A DNA stretch of 64,000 nt from an uncultured Pelagibacteraceae bacterium (GCA_902607625.1 CACLKR010000002.1:47876-111875), one strand, 5' to 3'; shown: positions 1 through 10,137, numbered from the stretch's first letter. The notes: generated by a model not told the origin, from the sequence alone. Translations and numbers: made by a program.

Positions 1-118
1 GTGAAAGTCTGAATTCACCAGATTTTTTATCCTCAATAATATTTAATGAGGATATCTTGTGATGAGATCTTCTCTTATTTCTTCTAGATTTTGACGTCTT
101 TCTTTTTGGTACAGCCAT
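1..118 (-). CDS. rpmF: 50S ribosomal protein L32 (partial, N-terminal part)
   Basis: The reverse strand opens with ATG at 118 and reads [20 protein letters not shown], the classic basic start of L32; the gene runs off the left edge after about 39 codons. L32 is a small protein of the large ribosomal subunit. No zinc-type cysteines are visible in the part present. It lies 8 bp downstream of the cytochrome bc1 chaperone gene. In alphaproteobacteria a DUF177 (YceD) gene usually sits between these two, and it is not there. Identification is firm despite truncation. Confidence 0.93.
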   Translation of the reverse strand, partial: MAVPKRKTSKSRRNKRRSHHKISSLNIIEDKKSGEFRLS

Positions 119-126
119 TTTACTAT

Positions 127-651
127 TTATTTATAATTAAAAATTAATTCACCTTTTAATACACTATCAGAACACAAATCTAAACAAAAAGAATGATATT
201 TATCAAAATACTTAATTATTGCTGAATTATTAGGTGTTATTCCAATATGTTTGTACTTCAAATATTTTGAAAAAAAAAATTTTTTATCCCTTAAACTTTT
301 TTCTGCATATTTTTCGCAATTTAATAAAATATTGTAAAAGATTTTAACAAGATATTTCATATTATTATTAATACTGGTATCTCCATGTCCAATTTCTCTC
401 ATGTTAAGTTCAATTTGTTTAAATATTAGATCAAACATTTTCTGATAGAAATGTTTATATTTTTTACCTCCATTATTTTGCTTAATTTTTATAAATAAAA
501 AAGAAATATGAAGAAAAATTAGATTAATGCGATTTTGAAATGTATCTTCAAAATTAAATTTAGTGTAAAATAATTTATTTCGTGATAATAAAAGAATATT
601 GTTATATAAGATATTTTCTTGCGCATTACTTTGTGTGAATTTGTTTAACAT
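127..651 (-). CDS. Ubiquinol-cytochrome c chaperone family protein (CBP3-like)
   Basis: 174 residues. The centre carries a MREIGHGD motif followed by a conserved helical stretch, matching the ubiquinol-cytochrome c chaperone family (PF03981; yeast Cbp3), which helps assemble cytochrome b into the bc1 complex. No signal peptide or clear membrane span, so probably cytoplasmic or peripheral. Its neighbours, divergent bamE and downstream rpmF, reproduce the alphaproteobacterial order. The sequence is diverged and rich in Lys, Asn and Phe. The start ATG at 651 abuts the bamE ATG on the other strand with no spacer; the next in-frame Met is far inside, so this start is preferred, though a non-ATG start slightly downstream is possible. 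Confidence 0.75.
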   Translation of the reverse strand: MLNKFTQSNAQENILYNNILLLSRNKLFYTKFNFEDTFQNRINLIFLHISFLFIKIKQNNGGKKYKHFYQKMFDLIFKQIELNMREIGHGDTSINNNMKYLVKIFYNILLNCEKYAEKSLRDKKFFFSKYLKYKHIGITPNNSAIIKYFDKYHSFCLDLCSDSVLKGELIFNYK

Positions 652-1104
652 ATGAAAAAAAATATATATCTATCTTGCATTATTTTATTTCTCGTTATTG
701 GGTGCAATCAAAACGAGGTAATAAAAACACATGGGATAGCATATCTTGATAAAAGAGAAAAGTTAATAATATTGAACGAAACAAATAAAAACGACACAAT
801 TTCAATATTAGGACAGCCTTCTACCAAAGGAATGGTTGATGATAATTTATGGATATATATTGAAAGAACTATTACCAGGGGTAAAAAATTAAGGCTTGGA
901 AGAAATTACCTAAAAAAAAATAATGCTCTAGTAATTGAATTCGACAAGTATGGAATTGTTAAGAGAAAAGAATTTTATAATAAAGAAAAAATGAATAAAA
1001 TATCCTTTGCAAAAAATGAGACTGAAAATGAAATACGGAAAGAAAACTTTATACATAGTTTTTTATCAAGCGTAAGACAAAAAATGTTAACTAAGAGAAA
1101 ATAA
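652..1104 (+). CDS. bamE: Outer membrane protein assembly lipoprotein BamE (SmpA/OmlA)
   Basis: 150 residues. A lipoprotein signal peptide ends in lipobox VIGC with the acylated cysteine at residue 18, which fixes the start at 652. The mature part contains the SmpA/OmlA core: a repeated 'G.P' turn (ILGQPSTKG), then WIYIERT, then VIEFDKYGIV. BamE is a periplasm-facing lipoprotein of the BAM complex that inserts beta-barrel proteins into the outer membrane. A C-terminal charged tail extends past the core. The gene faces hppA with only 2 bp between stop codons, so there is no room for a terminator hairpin. Confidence 0.85.
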   Translation: MKKNIYLSCIILFLVIGCNQNEVIKTHGIAYLDKREKLIILNETNKNDTISILGQPSTKGMVDDNLWIYIERTITRGKKLRLGRNYLKKNNALVIEFDKYGIVKRKEFYNKEKMNKISFAKNETENEIRKENFIHSFLSSVRQKMLTKRK

Positions 1105-1106
1105 AA

Positions 1107-3200
1107 TTAGTGAGCAATTACAGCCAGCAGTAACAAGGCTACTATATTAGTTATCTTTATCATTGGGTTAACAGCGGGACCTGCTGTGTCTTTATAAGGA
1201 TCTCCAACTGTATCACCTGTAACAGCAGCTTTATGAGCTTCAGACCCTTTTCCGCCAAATTTACCGTCTTCAATATATTTTTTTGCATTATCCCAAGCGC
1301 CTCCACCAGCTGTCATTGAAATTGCAACAAATAAACCTGTTATAATAACACCTAACAACATTGCTCCAACTGAAGATAATGCTGCTTCAACTCCACCTAT
1401 CATTAAAATAATAAAGTATAAAAATATAGGTGATAAAACTGGTAATAAAGAGGGAATTATCATTTCTTTAATCGCAGCTTTAGTTAATAAATCAACCAAT
1501 TTACTGTAATCAGGTTTTCTTTTCCGTTTCATAATTCCAGGAATTTTTTTGAATTGTCTTCTAACTTCTATTACTACAGCTCCTCCTGCTCTACCAACAG
1601 CTTGCATAGACATAGATCCAAATAAATAAGGCAACATTCCTCCAACCAATAGACCCACAACAACAAAAGGATTAGAAAGATCGAAACTTACGGAAATATT
1701 TTCTAATGATGATCCATTCATATTTGAATAAAATTTAATGTCTTCGGTATAAGCAGTAAATAAAACAAGAGCACCCAGTCCAGCAGAACATATAGCATAA
1801 CCCTTAGTCACAGCCTTTGTTGTGTTACCCACAGCATCTAAAGCATCTGTTGTTTTTCTGACATTTTTAGGAAGATTAGACATCTCTGCAATTCCTCCAG
1901 CATTATCGGTAACAGGGCCGTATGCATCTAAAGCTACTATCATACCAGCCAAAGCCAACATTGTAGTAACAGCTATGGCAATCCCAAACAACCCAGCTAT
2001 GTGATTAGTCAATAAAATTCCAGCAACAATTATTAATGCAGGTAAAGCTGTAGCTTCTAAAGAAACTGCTAGACCTTGAATAACATTTGTTCCATGGCCT
2101 GTAATTGAAGATTTAGCAACACTTATTACTGGACGAAATTTTGTTCCAGTATAATATTCAGTAGCCCAAATTATAAGACCTGTGATTATCAAACCAATAA
2201 TTCCACATGAATAAAGTTTAAAGCCCGTAAATTCAGCATTTGCAGTTATATAAATATTATTCAATCCAATAATTTTATCAGTAACCGGATATAAAATTAT
2301 TATAGAAAAAATAGCGGTAGCTATAAATCCTTTATATAAAGCTCCCATTATATTTTTACTTGAGCCCAATCGAACAAAAAAAGTTCCAGCAATAGAGGTT
2401 AATATGCAAGCGCCTCCAATAGCTAGTGGATAAACCATCATATTTAAATCACCCAAAAAAAAGATCGATGATAAAACCATTGTTGCAACTATAGTCACAA
2501 CATATGTTTCAAAAAGATCTGCGGCCATTCCAGCGCAGTCACCAACATTATCTCCAACGTTATCAGCTATAACAGCAGGATTTCTTGGATCATCCTCAGG
2601 AATTCCTACCTCAACTTTACCAACCAAATCTGCTCCCACATCAGCTCCCTTTGTAAAAATTCCACCGCCTAGTCTAGCAAAAATTGATATTAATGATGCT
2701 CCAAAGCCTAATCCAACTAAAGCATTAATCACTTCTCTGCTTTCAATATTTAATTTTAATAAAATTAAATAATATATTGATAATGATAAAAGAGCTAAAC
2801 CTGCAACTAACATTCCGGTGACAGCTCCAGACTTAAAACCTATATTTAGACCAGAGGCTAAACCTTTTCGAGAAGCTTCAGCAGTTCTAACATTTGCCTG
2901 AACAGATATTAGCATTCCAATATAGCCAGCTGTTCCTGACAGAAAAGCTCCGATAAAGTATCCAAGACCAACCCAAATCCCCAAAGCATATGTAAGTATA
3001 ATAAGAATTATAATTCCAACTATTGCTATAGTCTTATATTGACGATTTAAATAAGCTCTCGCACCCTCTTGAATAGCGCTAGCAATTTCCTGCATTTTAG
3101 CATTACCTGGGCTTGCTGATAAAATTTGTTTTCCGGTAGTGTAACCGTATAAAATAGCTAAGAAACCTGCTGCTATAATTAGATTAAGTGTACTAATCAT
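1107..3200 (-). CDS. hppA: Membrane-bound proton-translocating pyrophosphatase, K+-independent type
   Basis: 697 residues, about 16 membrane spans. It couples hydrolysis of PPi to proton export across the inner membrane, saving energy from biosynthetic PPi. The catalytic loop around residues 183-222 has [25 protein letters not shown] and [17 protein letters not shown], the Asp-rich Mg-PPi site; a second Asp cluster ([16 protein letters not shown]) and the C-terminal [14 protein letters not shown] are intact. The GNTTKA motif near residue 458 has lysine where K+-dependent enzymes have alanine, predicting potassium independence. Full length, no frameshift. Monocistronic on the minus strand, with thiL ending 69 bp upstream. 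Confidence 0.97.
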   Translation of the reverse strand: MISTLNLIIAAGFLAILYGYTTGKQILSASPGNAKMQEIASAIQEGARAYLNRQYKTIAIVGIIILIILTYALGIWVGLGYFIGAFLSGTAGYIGMLISVQANVRTAEASRKGLASGLNIGFKSGAVTGMLVAGLALLSLSIYYLILLKLNIESREVINALVGLGFGASLISIFARLGGGIFTKGADVGADLVGKVEVGIPEDDPRNPAVIADNVGDNVGDCAGMAADLFETYVVTIVATMVLSSIFFLGDLNMMVYPLAIGGACILTSIAGTFFVRLGSSKNIMGALYKGFIATAIFSIIILYPVTDKIIGLNNIYITANAEFTGFKLYSCGIIGLIITGLIIWATEYYTGTKFRPVISVAKSSITGHGTNVIQGLAVSLEATALPALIIVAGILLTNHIAGLFGIAIAVTTMLALAGMIVALDAYGPVTDNAGGIAEMSNLPKNVRKTTDALDAVGNTTKAVTKGYAICSAGLGALVLFTAYTEDIKFYSNMNGSSLENISVSFDLSNPFVVVGLLVGGMLPYLFGSMSMQAVGRAGGAVVIEVRRQFKKIPGIMKRKRKPDYSKLVDLLTKAAIKEMIIPSLLPVLSPIFLYFIILMIGGVEAALSSVGAMLLGVIITGLFVAISMTAGGGAWDNAKKYIEDGKFGGKGSEAHKAAVTGDTVGDPYKDTAGPAVNPMIKITNIVALLLLAVIAH

Positions 3201-3269
3201 TTATTATAATTTAAATAGATTAAAAAAACGCAAAATGACAAAAAAAAGCATAAAAGGCAACAATAATCT

Positions 3270-4233
3270 TTATTTGAAATTGTGAATATATCCCATTTTT
3301 TGTGGAGTCATTTTGAATTGCTTCATATTATAATTAAAAATAATATTTTTCTCTTTTTTAATTAATCCAATTCGAGATATTTTGATATTCAATTTTTTAG
3401 ATAAGGCAAGAATTTTAGATCTGTTTATGTGATGAGAAGTAAAGATAATTTGATAATCGTCACCTCTGGAGAAAATATTTTTAAGTTTAATTTTTTTTTG
3501 TTTTATTAAATTTTTACAAACTAATGATAGTGGCAAAAGATTCAAATTAATTGAAGCTCCATGTTTTGAATTAAAACATAAATGCTGAAGATCTTGTGCC
3601 AAGCCATCCGAGACATCAATTGAAGAAGAGGCAAACTTGTGCAGGTGAGGAGAAATTTTTATCGGTAAGTCTGGCTCGTAATATTTTTTTAAAAAAAACT
3701 TATTATTTTTTCCAAAATTATATTTTTTTTTTAATTATGTCTAAGCCTATAGAGGAATCTCCAATATTACCTGTAACATAAATATCATCATCTATTGAAG
3801 AGCCAATTCTAAGTACCGGTATATTTTTGCAGTGCCCCATAACAACTATTGTAATAACTAATTTGGAGGATTGTACTGTGTCCCCGCCAGATAGCATTAT
3901 ATTAAATCTTTTTTGTTCATAAGATAATATATGTTTAATTTTTTTAAGCCAAAATATTTTAGTTAGTTTTTTGTTTAAACCTAAAGATAAAAAATAAGAT
4001 TTTGGTTTTATTCCTTTAGAATATAAGTCAGATAATGATGCTCTTAATATTTTTTTTAAAAATCTATCAGGGTTTCTAGCGTCTACAAAATGAACACCTT
4101 CAACATAAGTATCTAGTGTTATAGCAATTTTTTTTTCAGGATCAAAAAAGATATCATCAGCCAATTTTAAAGCTCCCGGATTCTTAATTGCTAATGGTTT
4201 TAAATATTTGTTAATTAATACGAATTCATTCAT
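3270..4233 (-). CDS. thiL: Thiamine-monophosphate kinase (frame broken once at a homopolymer)
   Basis: Phosphorylates thiamine monophosphate to thiamine diphosphate. The N-terminal part (from 4233) holds LADDIFFD, YVEGVHF and LSGGDTV, the Mg/ATP-binding AIRS-type motifs; the C-terminal part holds SIDVSDGLAQDLQHL and FSRGDDYQIIF. The two halves are in different frames. The coding strand has ten A at 3723-3732; with nine, the frame runs through a conserved linker (..FFLKKYYEPDLPIKIS..) into the C-terminal half, giving 320 residues. Overlaps the end of nusB by 8 bp at the tail of the riboflavin run. The break is probably a sequence error; slippage on the A tract is the alternative. Confidence 0.88.
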
Positions 4234-4630
4234 TCTTAACTCGACTTACTTTTGACACTTTATCTAATATAGCGTTTAAAAAGTTTTTTTTTTGAGAATC
4301 TTCTACAAAAAAAGTAGATGCTTTTAAATATTCACTAATAACAACATTAATTGGTATTTTATGCATATACATAAATTCATATAATGCCGCCATTACAATT
4401 AATAAAGTTATTAGTCCAGTTCTGTTTTTGTTAATATCTTCTTTTAATTCTTTATCCATAAAATTTTGAATTAATTCTTTTCTTTCAATAGTTCCATTAA
4501 CAACATCTTTTATAAATTTTTTATATCTATGTTTCGGAAAGACAATTTCAGAGTCTTTATTTAAATGATTGGAGTATAATTTTTGGATTATAATAACTCT
4601 AGGGTTTTGAAGCGATTCAGCGGACTTCAT
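4226..4630 (-). CDS. nusB: Transcription antitermination protein NusB
   Basis: 134 residues, the usual NusB length. Despite strong divergence the all-helical pattern and position are diagnostic: between ribH (4-bp overlap at its start) and thiL (8-bp overlap at its end), the standard alphaproteobacterial order. NusB pairs with NusE (ribosomal S10) on boxA RNA to keep RNA polymerase processive through rRNA operons. Conserved points include 'SARVIIIQKLY'-like N-terminal helix (here RVIIIQKLYS) and the C-terminal 'VISEYLKASTFFVEDSQKKF'-type region (here VVISEYLKAS..FFVEDSQKKFLNAILD with a small variation). Identity rests partly on context. Confidence 0.82.
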   Translation of the reverse strand: MKSAESLQNPRVIIIQKLYSNHLNKDSEIVFPKHRYKKFIKDVVNGTIERKELIQNFMDKELKEDINKNRTGLITLLIVMAALYEFMYMHKIPINVVISEYLKASTFFVEDSQKKNFLNAILDKVSKVSRVKNE

Positions 4631-5088
4631 TTAATATCCAAAGAAAAATCTTTATTTACTATATTATAAACCGTTAAGGCAGCTCTAACTGCTTCCGCTC
4701 CTTTATTTTTTTTTCTCATGTCGGCTCTTTCCAAAGCCTGTTTTTTATTCAAGCATGTAATGATTCCGTTTCCTATAGGCTTTCCATATCTAGTAGATAA
4801 GTTCATAATTTCGCTGATAGATGTTCGAGATATGAAATCAAAATGTGGAGTCTTACCTTTAATTACACAACCTAAAGCAATAAAAGCGTCAAAGGAGTCT
4901 ATATATTTTTTTATTACAATAGGTATCTCAAAGACACCAGGTACAAGTTTAATTCTTTTTCTTTGTGTTTCGGGTTCAACATTATTTAGAACTCCACTTC
5001 TTTTTAATTCTCTAGTGGCTCCATCAATTAATTTTTTAGATATATCCGAATAATAATTTGCCGAAACAATTAAAACTTTTGGTTTCAT
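4627..5088 (-). CDS. ribH: 6,7-dimethyl-8-ribityllumazine synthase
   Basis: 153 residues, typical length. Condenses 3,4-dihydroxy-2-butanone 4-phosphate with the ribityl-aminopyrimidine to make lumazine, the penultimate riboflavin step. Visible signatures: VPGVFEIPIVIKK (substrate loop), ALGCVIKGKTPHFDFIS with the GxT(P)H phosphate/catalytic histidine loop, and PIGNGIITC. The start ATG at 5088 overlaps the corrected ribBA stop codon (ATGA), and the stop overlaps nusB, so translation is probably coupled across the set. Confidence 0.95.
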   Translation of the reverse strand: MKPKVLIVSANYYSDISKKLIDGATRELKRSGVLNNVEPETQRKRIKLVPGVFEIPIVIKKYIDSFDAFIALGCVIKGKTPHFDFISRTSISEIMNLSTRYGKPIGNGIITCLNKKQALERADMRKKNKGAEAVRAALTVYNIVNKDFSLDIK

Positions 5089-6191
5089 TTAATAATTTCC
5101 TGTTTTGTAATTTTTATGCCATATCCTTCTAAACCAATTACTTTTTTTTTTTGATCTAGTTACCAATATCATTCTTTTTTATATTTAATGCCTTAATAAT
5201 TTGAGCGCCTATTCCGTAATTTTTAATTAATTTATCTTGCCCTTTTCTATAAAAATTTTTACTTTTATATCCTCTTAAAGTTTCAGAAACCGATTTGAGA
5301 TTTGTGTCCCTTATGAAGATAAGAACACAATCTTTATATTTTTTAAAGTGTTCAATAGTTTGATTAAATGAATTTGGAAGCTTTTCTCCCATTAGGTAAT
5401 TTTTTACTATATTTGACGAAATAACTCTTACACGAGGGTTCTTATTTATTTTTAAGTTACCCTTAATTAACGCAAAATTTTCAGATCCATCTAGTAAATT
5501 TTCAAAAACCTTAATACTATAATTTTGTCTTTTAATTTTAATTATTGATGATTTTTTAAATCTGATTAATTTTTCACGGTTTAAACGATAGGCTATAAGA
5601 TCATCAATTTTTCCAAGTTTTAATTTATGCTTCTTTGCAAAATTTAATAATTGTTTACCTTTTGCCATAGAGCCAGCATCATTCATAATTTCACAAATTA
5701 CCGCAGAAGGACCGTTTTTTGATAGTCTAGAAATATCCACTGATGCTTCCGTGTGTCCAGCTCGCACCAAAACACCTCCTGTTTTGGAAACTAAAGGAAA
5801 AAACATGACCTGGTGATACAATGTCTTTTGATGAAGCATTATTTTTAATTGCTGTTTTAATTGTATGGGCTCTGTCGTGAGCCGATATACCTGTTGTAAC
5901 ACCTTTTTTAGCTTCTATAGAGATGGTGAATGCTGTTTGTGTTCTTGATTTATTAGAAGGAGACATTAATGATAAATTAAGTTTGTTTACTTGAGTCTGG
6001 GTTAAAGCTAAGCATATAAGCCCTCGGCCATGTTTTGCCATAAAGTTTATTGATTTAGCAGAAACTTTTGAAGCTGGTATAATTAAATCACCTTCGTTTT
6101 CTCTGCTTTCGTCATCAACCAAGACAAACATTTTTCCTTGTTTGGCATCTTGTATAATTTTATTAATTTTAGAAAATTTTACATTATTCAT
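5085..6191 (-). CDS. ribB: 3,4-dihydroxy-2-butanone-4-phosphate synthase fused to a degenerate GTP cyclohydrolase II-like domain (three homopolymer breaks)
   Basis: The N-terminal ~205 residues are RibB: FVLVDDESRENEGDLIIPA, CLALT, TAFTISIEA, GVSAHDRA-type loop (TGISAHDRAHTI) and RAGHTEASVDISRL, which bind ribulose 5-phosphate and metal. The C-terminal half follows the RibA fold and ends YGIGAQI..ALNIK..V.GLEGYGI, but I see no GDVFGSxRCDCG zinc/catalytic stretch, so cyclohydrolase activity is not expected. The frame breaks at an A6 run (5798-5803), a T6 run (5175-5180) and a T11 run (5142-5152). Taking one base from each gives 367 residues and a stop that overlaps the ribH start. Start ATG at 6191 overlaps the ribE stop. 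Confidence 0.88.
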
Positions 6192-6772
6192 TTTATGAAA
6201 TTTTTTATATATTTTCCCAATACGTCAAATTCAACATTTACTATATCTTTTTCTTTAAGATATATTAAATTGGTAAATCTTAGTGTATGAGGTACGATAG
6301 AAATTTGAAATCCCTCTTTTAATATTTTTGTAATAGTAAGTGAAACACCGTTAATAGCAATAGATCCTTTCGGTACTATATATTTTCTGTATTTTTTTAA
6401 TAATTTAAAATTAATCAACAAAGATCTACCAATAATCTTGATTTTCTTAACATCAGATGTTGTATCAACATGACCTTGAACAAAATGCCCAGAAATATTT
6501 TCTTTGAATTTTAAAGATTTTTCAAGGTTGATTATATCGTTTTTTTTTATTGATTTAAAATTAGTAGTGCTCAAGGTTTCTTGGGAGAGATAAAATTTTG
6601 CTAAATTTTTATTGTATTTTTCTAGGGTAAGGCAGGCGCCAGAGCAAGAAATAGATGTTCCAATTTCATTTTTTGAAAATTTCATTTTAGATAGAATTTC
6701 AATAGAACAATTATTATTTTTTTTGAAAACTTTGTATATTTTTCCTGTATTTTTTATTATTCCATTAAACAT
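6188..6772 (-). CDS. ribE: Riboflavin synthase, alpha subunit
   Basis: 194 residues. Dismutates two lumazine molecules to riboflavin plus pyrimidine. It shows the internal lumazine-binding duplication: the N-terminal barrel begins [12 protein letters not shown] and contains SCSGACLTLEK and FYLSQETLSTTNF; the second contains GHFVQGHVDTTSDV, GSIAINGVSLTI and ISIVPHTLRFTNL, ending with a C-terminal trimerisation helix (VLGKYIKNF). Overlaps ribD by one base and ribBA by four, so the riboflavin genes are tightly coupled. No FMN riboswitch is visible in this run. Confidence 0.96.
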   Translation of the reverse strand: MFNGIIKNTGKIYKVFKKNNNCSIEILSKMKFSKNEIGTSISCSGACLTLEKYNKNLAKFYLSQETLSTTNFKSIKKNDIINLEKSLKFKENISGHFVQGHVDTTSDVKKIKIIGRSLLINFKLLKKYRKYIVPKGSIAINGVSLTITKILKEGFQISIVPHTLRFTNLIYLKEKDIVNVEFDVLGKYIKNFIK

Positions 6773-7872
6773 TATTTTAATTTATATGATATTAATTTAT
6801 CGCCTAAAAGATTCACTTTTTCTATTGTTTTTTTTTTATTTCTTAAAAAAATTTTTAAGTATTTTTTAAGACTATAATCTCCATTTTCTCCGAGATTTTT
6901 ATTTGATATATAAATTTTTAAACAATCCACTAAATCATTATTTAAAAAATTTGTTGCTAATTTTATTCCAGATTCTAGAAAAATCCTAGAAAAACCCAAT
7001 TCTTTTGTTTTAACAAGTGCTTTTATTAAATCAAGGTCTCCGTAATTATCAAGCGGGATTTTAAAAAGTTTAATTTTTAATTTTTTTAGTAATTTGATTT
7101 TTTGCTTGTTTGTTTTGTTATAAAAAATTATTGTTCGATGAATTTTCGATTCTTTAATAATATTTGTCTTGATACCTAACCTTAATTTATTATCAAAAAT
7201 AATTCTAGACGGACTCCTATTTTTTAAACCTTCAATTCGACATGTTAATCTAGGATTGTCCTTTATTATAGTTTTTGAGCTTGTGATTATACAATCATGT
7301 AATGATCTCATCAGCTGTACTCTTCCTCTGGAAAATTCATTTGTAATACATCTGTTTTTTTTATTAATCGTATAAAAATCTTTTGAAATTGCTATTTTGC
7401 ATGTCAGATAAGGTAACTTCCTTTTTTTATAAATAATATAACTTGAGTAAAAAGGTTTCGTTTTATCTATTAGAAGACCATTACTTACAACAATTCCTCT
7501 TTCCCTTAGTCTTTTTGAGGATTTGTTATATGTTCTCGGATCTGGATCTTTAATAGAAAAATACACTCTTTTAATCTTTTTTTTAATAATTTTATTTATG
7601 CAAGGTGATGTTCTTCCAAAATGGGCACATGGTTCAAGCGTTACATAAATTTGAGAATTTTTTAGTTTTATCTTAGAAAAATTAATTGCATTATGCTCTG
7701 CGTGTGGTCTACCATTTATGCTTGTGGCTCCCGCACCTATTACATGTTTATCTTTAGTAATTATACAACCAACGGCTGGATTATCTTTTGTATTTCCTAA
7801 TATTTTTTCTGCTTGCTGTAAAGCAAGTCTCATAAAGTAGTTGTGATTTTGTTTATTCTGATTTGTAGACAT
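6772..7872 (-). CDS. ribD: Bifunctional riboflavin biosynthesis deaminase/reductase
   Basis: 366 residues. The N-terminal deaminase (residues ~10-145) has the zinc site HAEHNAI and [14 protein letters not shown]; the C-terminal reductase (from ~150) has [28 protein letters not shown] and a GGxxL-like end region ([12 protein letters not shown]). It deaminates the GTP-derived pyrimidine and reduces its ribosyl chain using NADPH. Overlaps the 3' end of nrdR by 20 bp. The protein is full length, which is notable because several neighbours are broken at homopolymers. Confidence 0.95.
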   Translation of the reverse strand: MSTNQNKQNHNYFMRLALQQAEKILGNTKDNPAVGCIITKDKHVIGAGATSINGRPHAEHNAINFSKIKLKNSQIYVTLEPCAHFGRTSPCINKIIKKKIKRVYFSIKDPDPRTYNKSSKRLRERGIVVSNGLLIDKTKPFYSSYIIYKKRKLPYLTCKIAISKDFYTINKKNRCITNEFSRGRVQLMRSLHDCIITSSKTIIKDNPRLTCRIEGLKNRSPSRIIFDNKLRLGIKTNIIKESKIHRTIIFYNKTNKQKIKLLKKLKIKLFKIPLDNYGDLDLIKALVKTKELGFSRIFLESGIKLATNFLNNDLVDCLKIYISNKNLGENGDYSLKKYLKIFLRNKKKTIEKVNLLGDKLISYKLK

Positions 7873-8317
7873 TCAAGTTGCCAATAAATTGTTCGAAATC
7901 TTTTGCTTCTTTAAAATTTTTATAAACCGAAGCAAAACGAACATAAGCTACTTGATCCAAATTTGCGAGACCGACCATAATGAATTTCCCTATCGTTGAT
8001 GTAGGGATTTCATTTTCACCAAGTCCTTCGAGATTTCTTACAATTTTAGAAATAAATTTTTCAATAGATTCACTATTTATTGGTCTTTTTCTTAAAGATA
8101 TGTTTATTGATTTAGCTATTTTATCTCTATCAAAAGGTTCTTTTCGACCATTACTCTTTATTACGGTAAGTTCCCTGAATTGAACTCTTTCAAATGTGGT
8201 AAAACGTTCTTTCCTTTCACAACCACATACTCTCCTTCTTCGTATTGTAGCTCCATCTTCAGTGGGTCTGGAGTCTACTACAGATGTATCTTTTTCTCTA
8301 CAAAACGGACAAAGCAT
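7853..8317 (-). CDS. nrdR: Transcriptional repressor NrdR
   Basis: 154 residues: N-terminal zinc ribbon (CPFC at residues 3-6), then [17 protein letters not shown], and an ATP-cone domain from ~45 to 140 ([16 protein letters not shown], ..LRKRPINSE.., [13 protein letters not shown]). NrdR represses ribonucleotide reductase operons by binding NrdR boxes when (d)ATP-loaded. The second zinc knuckle is odd: after RRRRV the sequence is [11 protein letters not shown], whereas relatives have CxxCxxRFTT. Zinc binding may therefore use other ligands. Lies between glyA and ribD as usual in alphaproteobacteria. Confidence 0.94.
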   Translation of the reverse strand: MLCPFCREKDTSVVDSRPTEDGATIRRRRVCGCERKERFTTFERVQFRELTVIKSNGRKEPFDRDKIAKSINISLRKRPINSESIEKFISKIVRNLEGLGENEIPTSTIGKFIMVGLANLDQVAYVRFASVYKNFKEAKDFEQFIGNLNVYKSE

Positions 8318-8323
8318 AATTTA

Positions 8324-9638
8324 TTACTTTATTAAATGGTTATAAATAGGGAATTTGGAACAAAGTTCAATAACTTCCTTTTTAATTTCGGTTTCAATTT
8401 TACTGTTATCTTCAGGATTTTTTAGATAGACCTTCAATCAACTTGGTAATTAAATCTCCAACTTTCTTGAATTCATTTAATCCGAAACCTCTAGTTGTAG
8501 CAGCTTGTGTACCAAGTCTTATGCCTGACGTAATTGTCATTTTTTGTGTGTCAAAAGGAATACCGTTTTTGTTACAAGTGATATTTGCTTTTCCTAAACT
8601 CGTTTCCGCGGCTTTTCCAGTAACATTGAAAGGTCTTAAGTCAACCAGCATTAAGTGCGTATCGGTACCTCCAGAAAATATTTTAAAACCATTATTTTTT
8701 AAAGTTTCAGACAAAATTTTAGCGTTAGCAAGAACTGATTTAATATAATTTTTGAAACTTGGTTGTAGGGCTTCTTGAAAAGTGACAGCTTTTGCTGCAA
8801 TAATATGCATTAAAGGTCCGCCTTGGTAACCTGGAAAAACAGCTGAGTTAATTTTTTTAATTATATCTTCCCTATTTGTTAATATAATACCTCCTCTACC
8901 TCCCCTTAAAACTTTATGAGTAGTTGATGTAACAACATCTGCATATTCAACTGGATTAGGATGTCCTTTTCCTGCAACCAATCCAGAAAAATGGGCCATA
9001 TCTACCATAAGATATGCATTTACTTTATCTGCTATTTCTCTAAATTTTTTAAAATCAATAATTCTAGAATACGCACTACCACCAGCTATTATAAGTTTTG
9101 GTTTATGTTGTTTTGCTAATAATTCAATTTGTTCATAATCAATAAGTCCAGTTTCCTTATCAACCTCGTAATGAAATGAATTTAACCATTTGCCAGAAAT
9201 TGAAACTTTCGCACCATGTGTTAAATGACCTCCAGAATTTAAACTCATACCAAGTATTGGGTCTCCAGGATTTAAAAGCGCTAGATATACTGCACCGTTG
9301 GCTTGTGCTCCTGAGTGAGGTTGTACATTTGCATATTTACAATCAAATAATTTTTTTACTCTTTCGAGAGCCAGGTCTTCAGCTTTATCGACAAATTCAC
9401 AACCACCGTAATATCTTTTTGATGGATAACCTTCTGCATATTTATTCGTCATGATTGATCCTTGAGCATCTAAGACAGCTTTTGAAACAATATTTTCTGA
9501 TGCAATTAATTCAATGTGTTGTTGTTGTCTTTCTAACTCAAGCTTTATAGAATTATATAAATCTGGATCTGTAGTAGATAGATTATTATCAAAAAAATTT
9601 TGGTAACTATCAGATATATATTTGCTTAATTTTGGCAT
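8324..9638 (-). CDS. glyA: Serine hydroxymethyltransferase (frame broken once near the C terminus)
   Basis: Interconverts serine and glycine with tetrahydrofolate, feeding the C1 pool; a PLP enzyme. Clear motifs: [41 protein letters not shown] and the PLP-lysine loop [15 protein letters not shown]. As read, translation stops at 8412 after LSKKS. Removing one base from the T6 run at 8418-8423 extends it by about 29 residues through ..[12 protein letters not shown], the conserved SHMT C-terminal tail, to a TAA at 8324, giving 437 residues. It functionally complements the sarcosine oxidase genes at 28.9-34 kb, which yield glycine and methylene-THF. Confidence 0.95.
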
Positions 9639-9643
9639 AGTTT

Positions 9644-10088
9644 TTATATTTTTTTTATTCTACGTAAATGACGCCCACCTATAAAATTAGTATTGATAAA
9701 TGTATTAACGCATTTTAAAGCTACATTTTTTGTAGTCAATCTAGCACCAATGGTCATTACATTAGCATCATTGTGTTGTCTGCTTAATTTAGCTGATTTT
9801 GAGTTATAACATAAAGCTGCCCTAACATTTTTATGTCGGTTTGCAGTCATACCCATTCCAATACCCGAACCACAAACCAATATACCAAACTGCTTGGTAT
9901 TTTTTTTTCATTTTATTTGATAAACGGTGCGCAAAGTCAGGATAATCGACTGAGTTTGTGCTGTTTGTTCCAAGATCCAAAACTTTTCTCCTTTTCTTTA
10001 TTAAAAAATTTTTAATTTGTTCTTTTAATTTAAAACCAGCATGATCAGATGCTAAAATAATATTTTTTATTTTTATATTCTTGGACAC
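9644..10088 (-). CDS. rpiB: Ribose-5-phosphate isomerase B (frame broken once)
   Basis: Interconverts ribose and ribulose 5-phosphate. The N-terminal part has [13 protein letters not shown] and [10 protein letters not shown]; the C-terminal part has [22 protein letters not shown] with the catalytic cysteine, and NVMTIGARL. They sit in different frames because of a T9 run at 9900-9908. With eight T the join reads ..[17 protein letters not shown], matching the family, for 147 residues. First gene of the rpiB-glyA-nrdR-rib-nusB-thiL run; an extended -10 promoter lies 41 bp upstream. Ribulose 5-phosphate made here is the RibB substrate. Confidence 0.92.
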
Positions 10089-10128
10089 TGGTATAGTTAA
10101 ATTAAACTACATATATATATTATAAAAA

Positions 10129-10137
10129 ATTATACCA
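10129..10137 (-). promoter_or_regulatory. Extended -10 promoter candidate for the rpiB-glyA-rib operon
   Basis: On the minus strand this reads TGGTATAAT, a perfect TATAAT with an upstream TG at the extended -10 spacing, 41 nt before the rpiB ATG. No good -35 is visible, which is compatible with an extended -10 promoter. In such AT-rich DNA chance matches are frequent, so confidence is moderate. The 10089-10164 gap contains nothing else recognisable. Confidence 0.45.

Noticed and set aside
1822..2004. Plus-strand ORF inside hppA, and similar antisense ORFs within glyA, gatA, topA, ugd, mgtE and the ribosomal genes
   Set aside because: They are opposite-strand shadows of highly conserved genes, show no family motifs and have no translation signals.
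3201..3215. TATAAT directly before hppA as its promoter
   Set aside because: It is only about 4 bp from the ATG, so transcription would begin within the start codon, and no matched -35 is seen.
5156..5902. Programmed frameshifting as the cause of the split ribBA
   Set aside because: Three separate breaks in one gene, each only at a plain A/T run and with no slippery-site plus structure context, match the artefact pattern seen in ten other genes.
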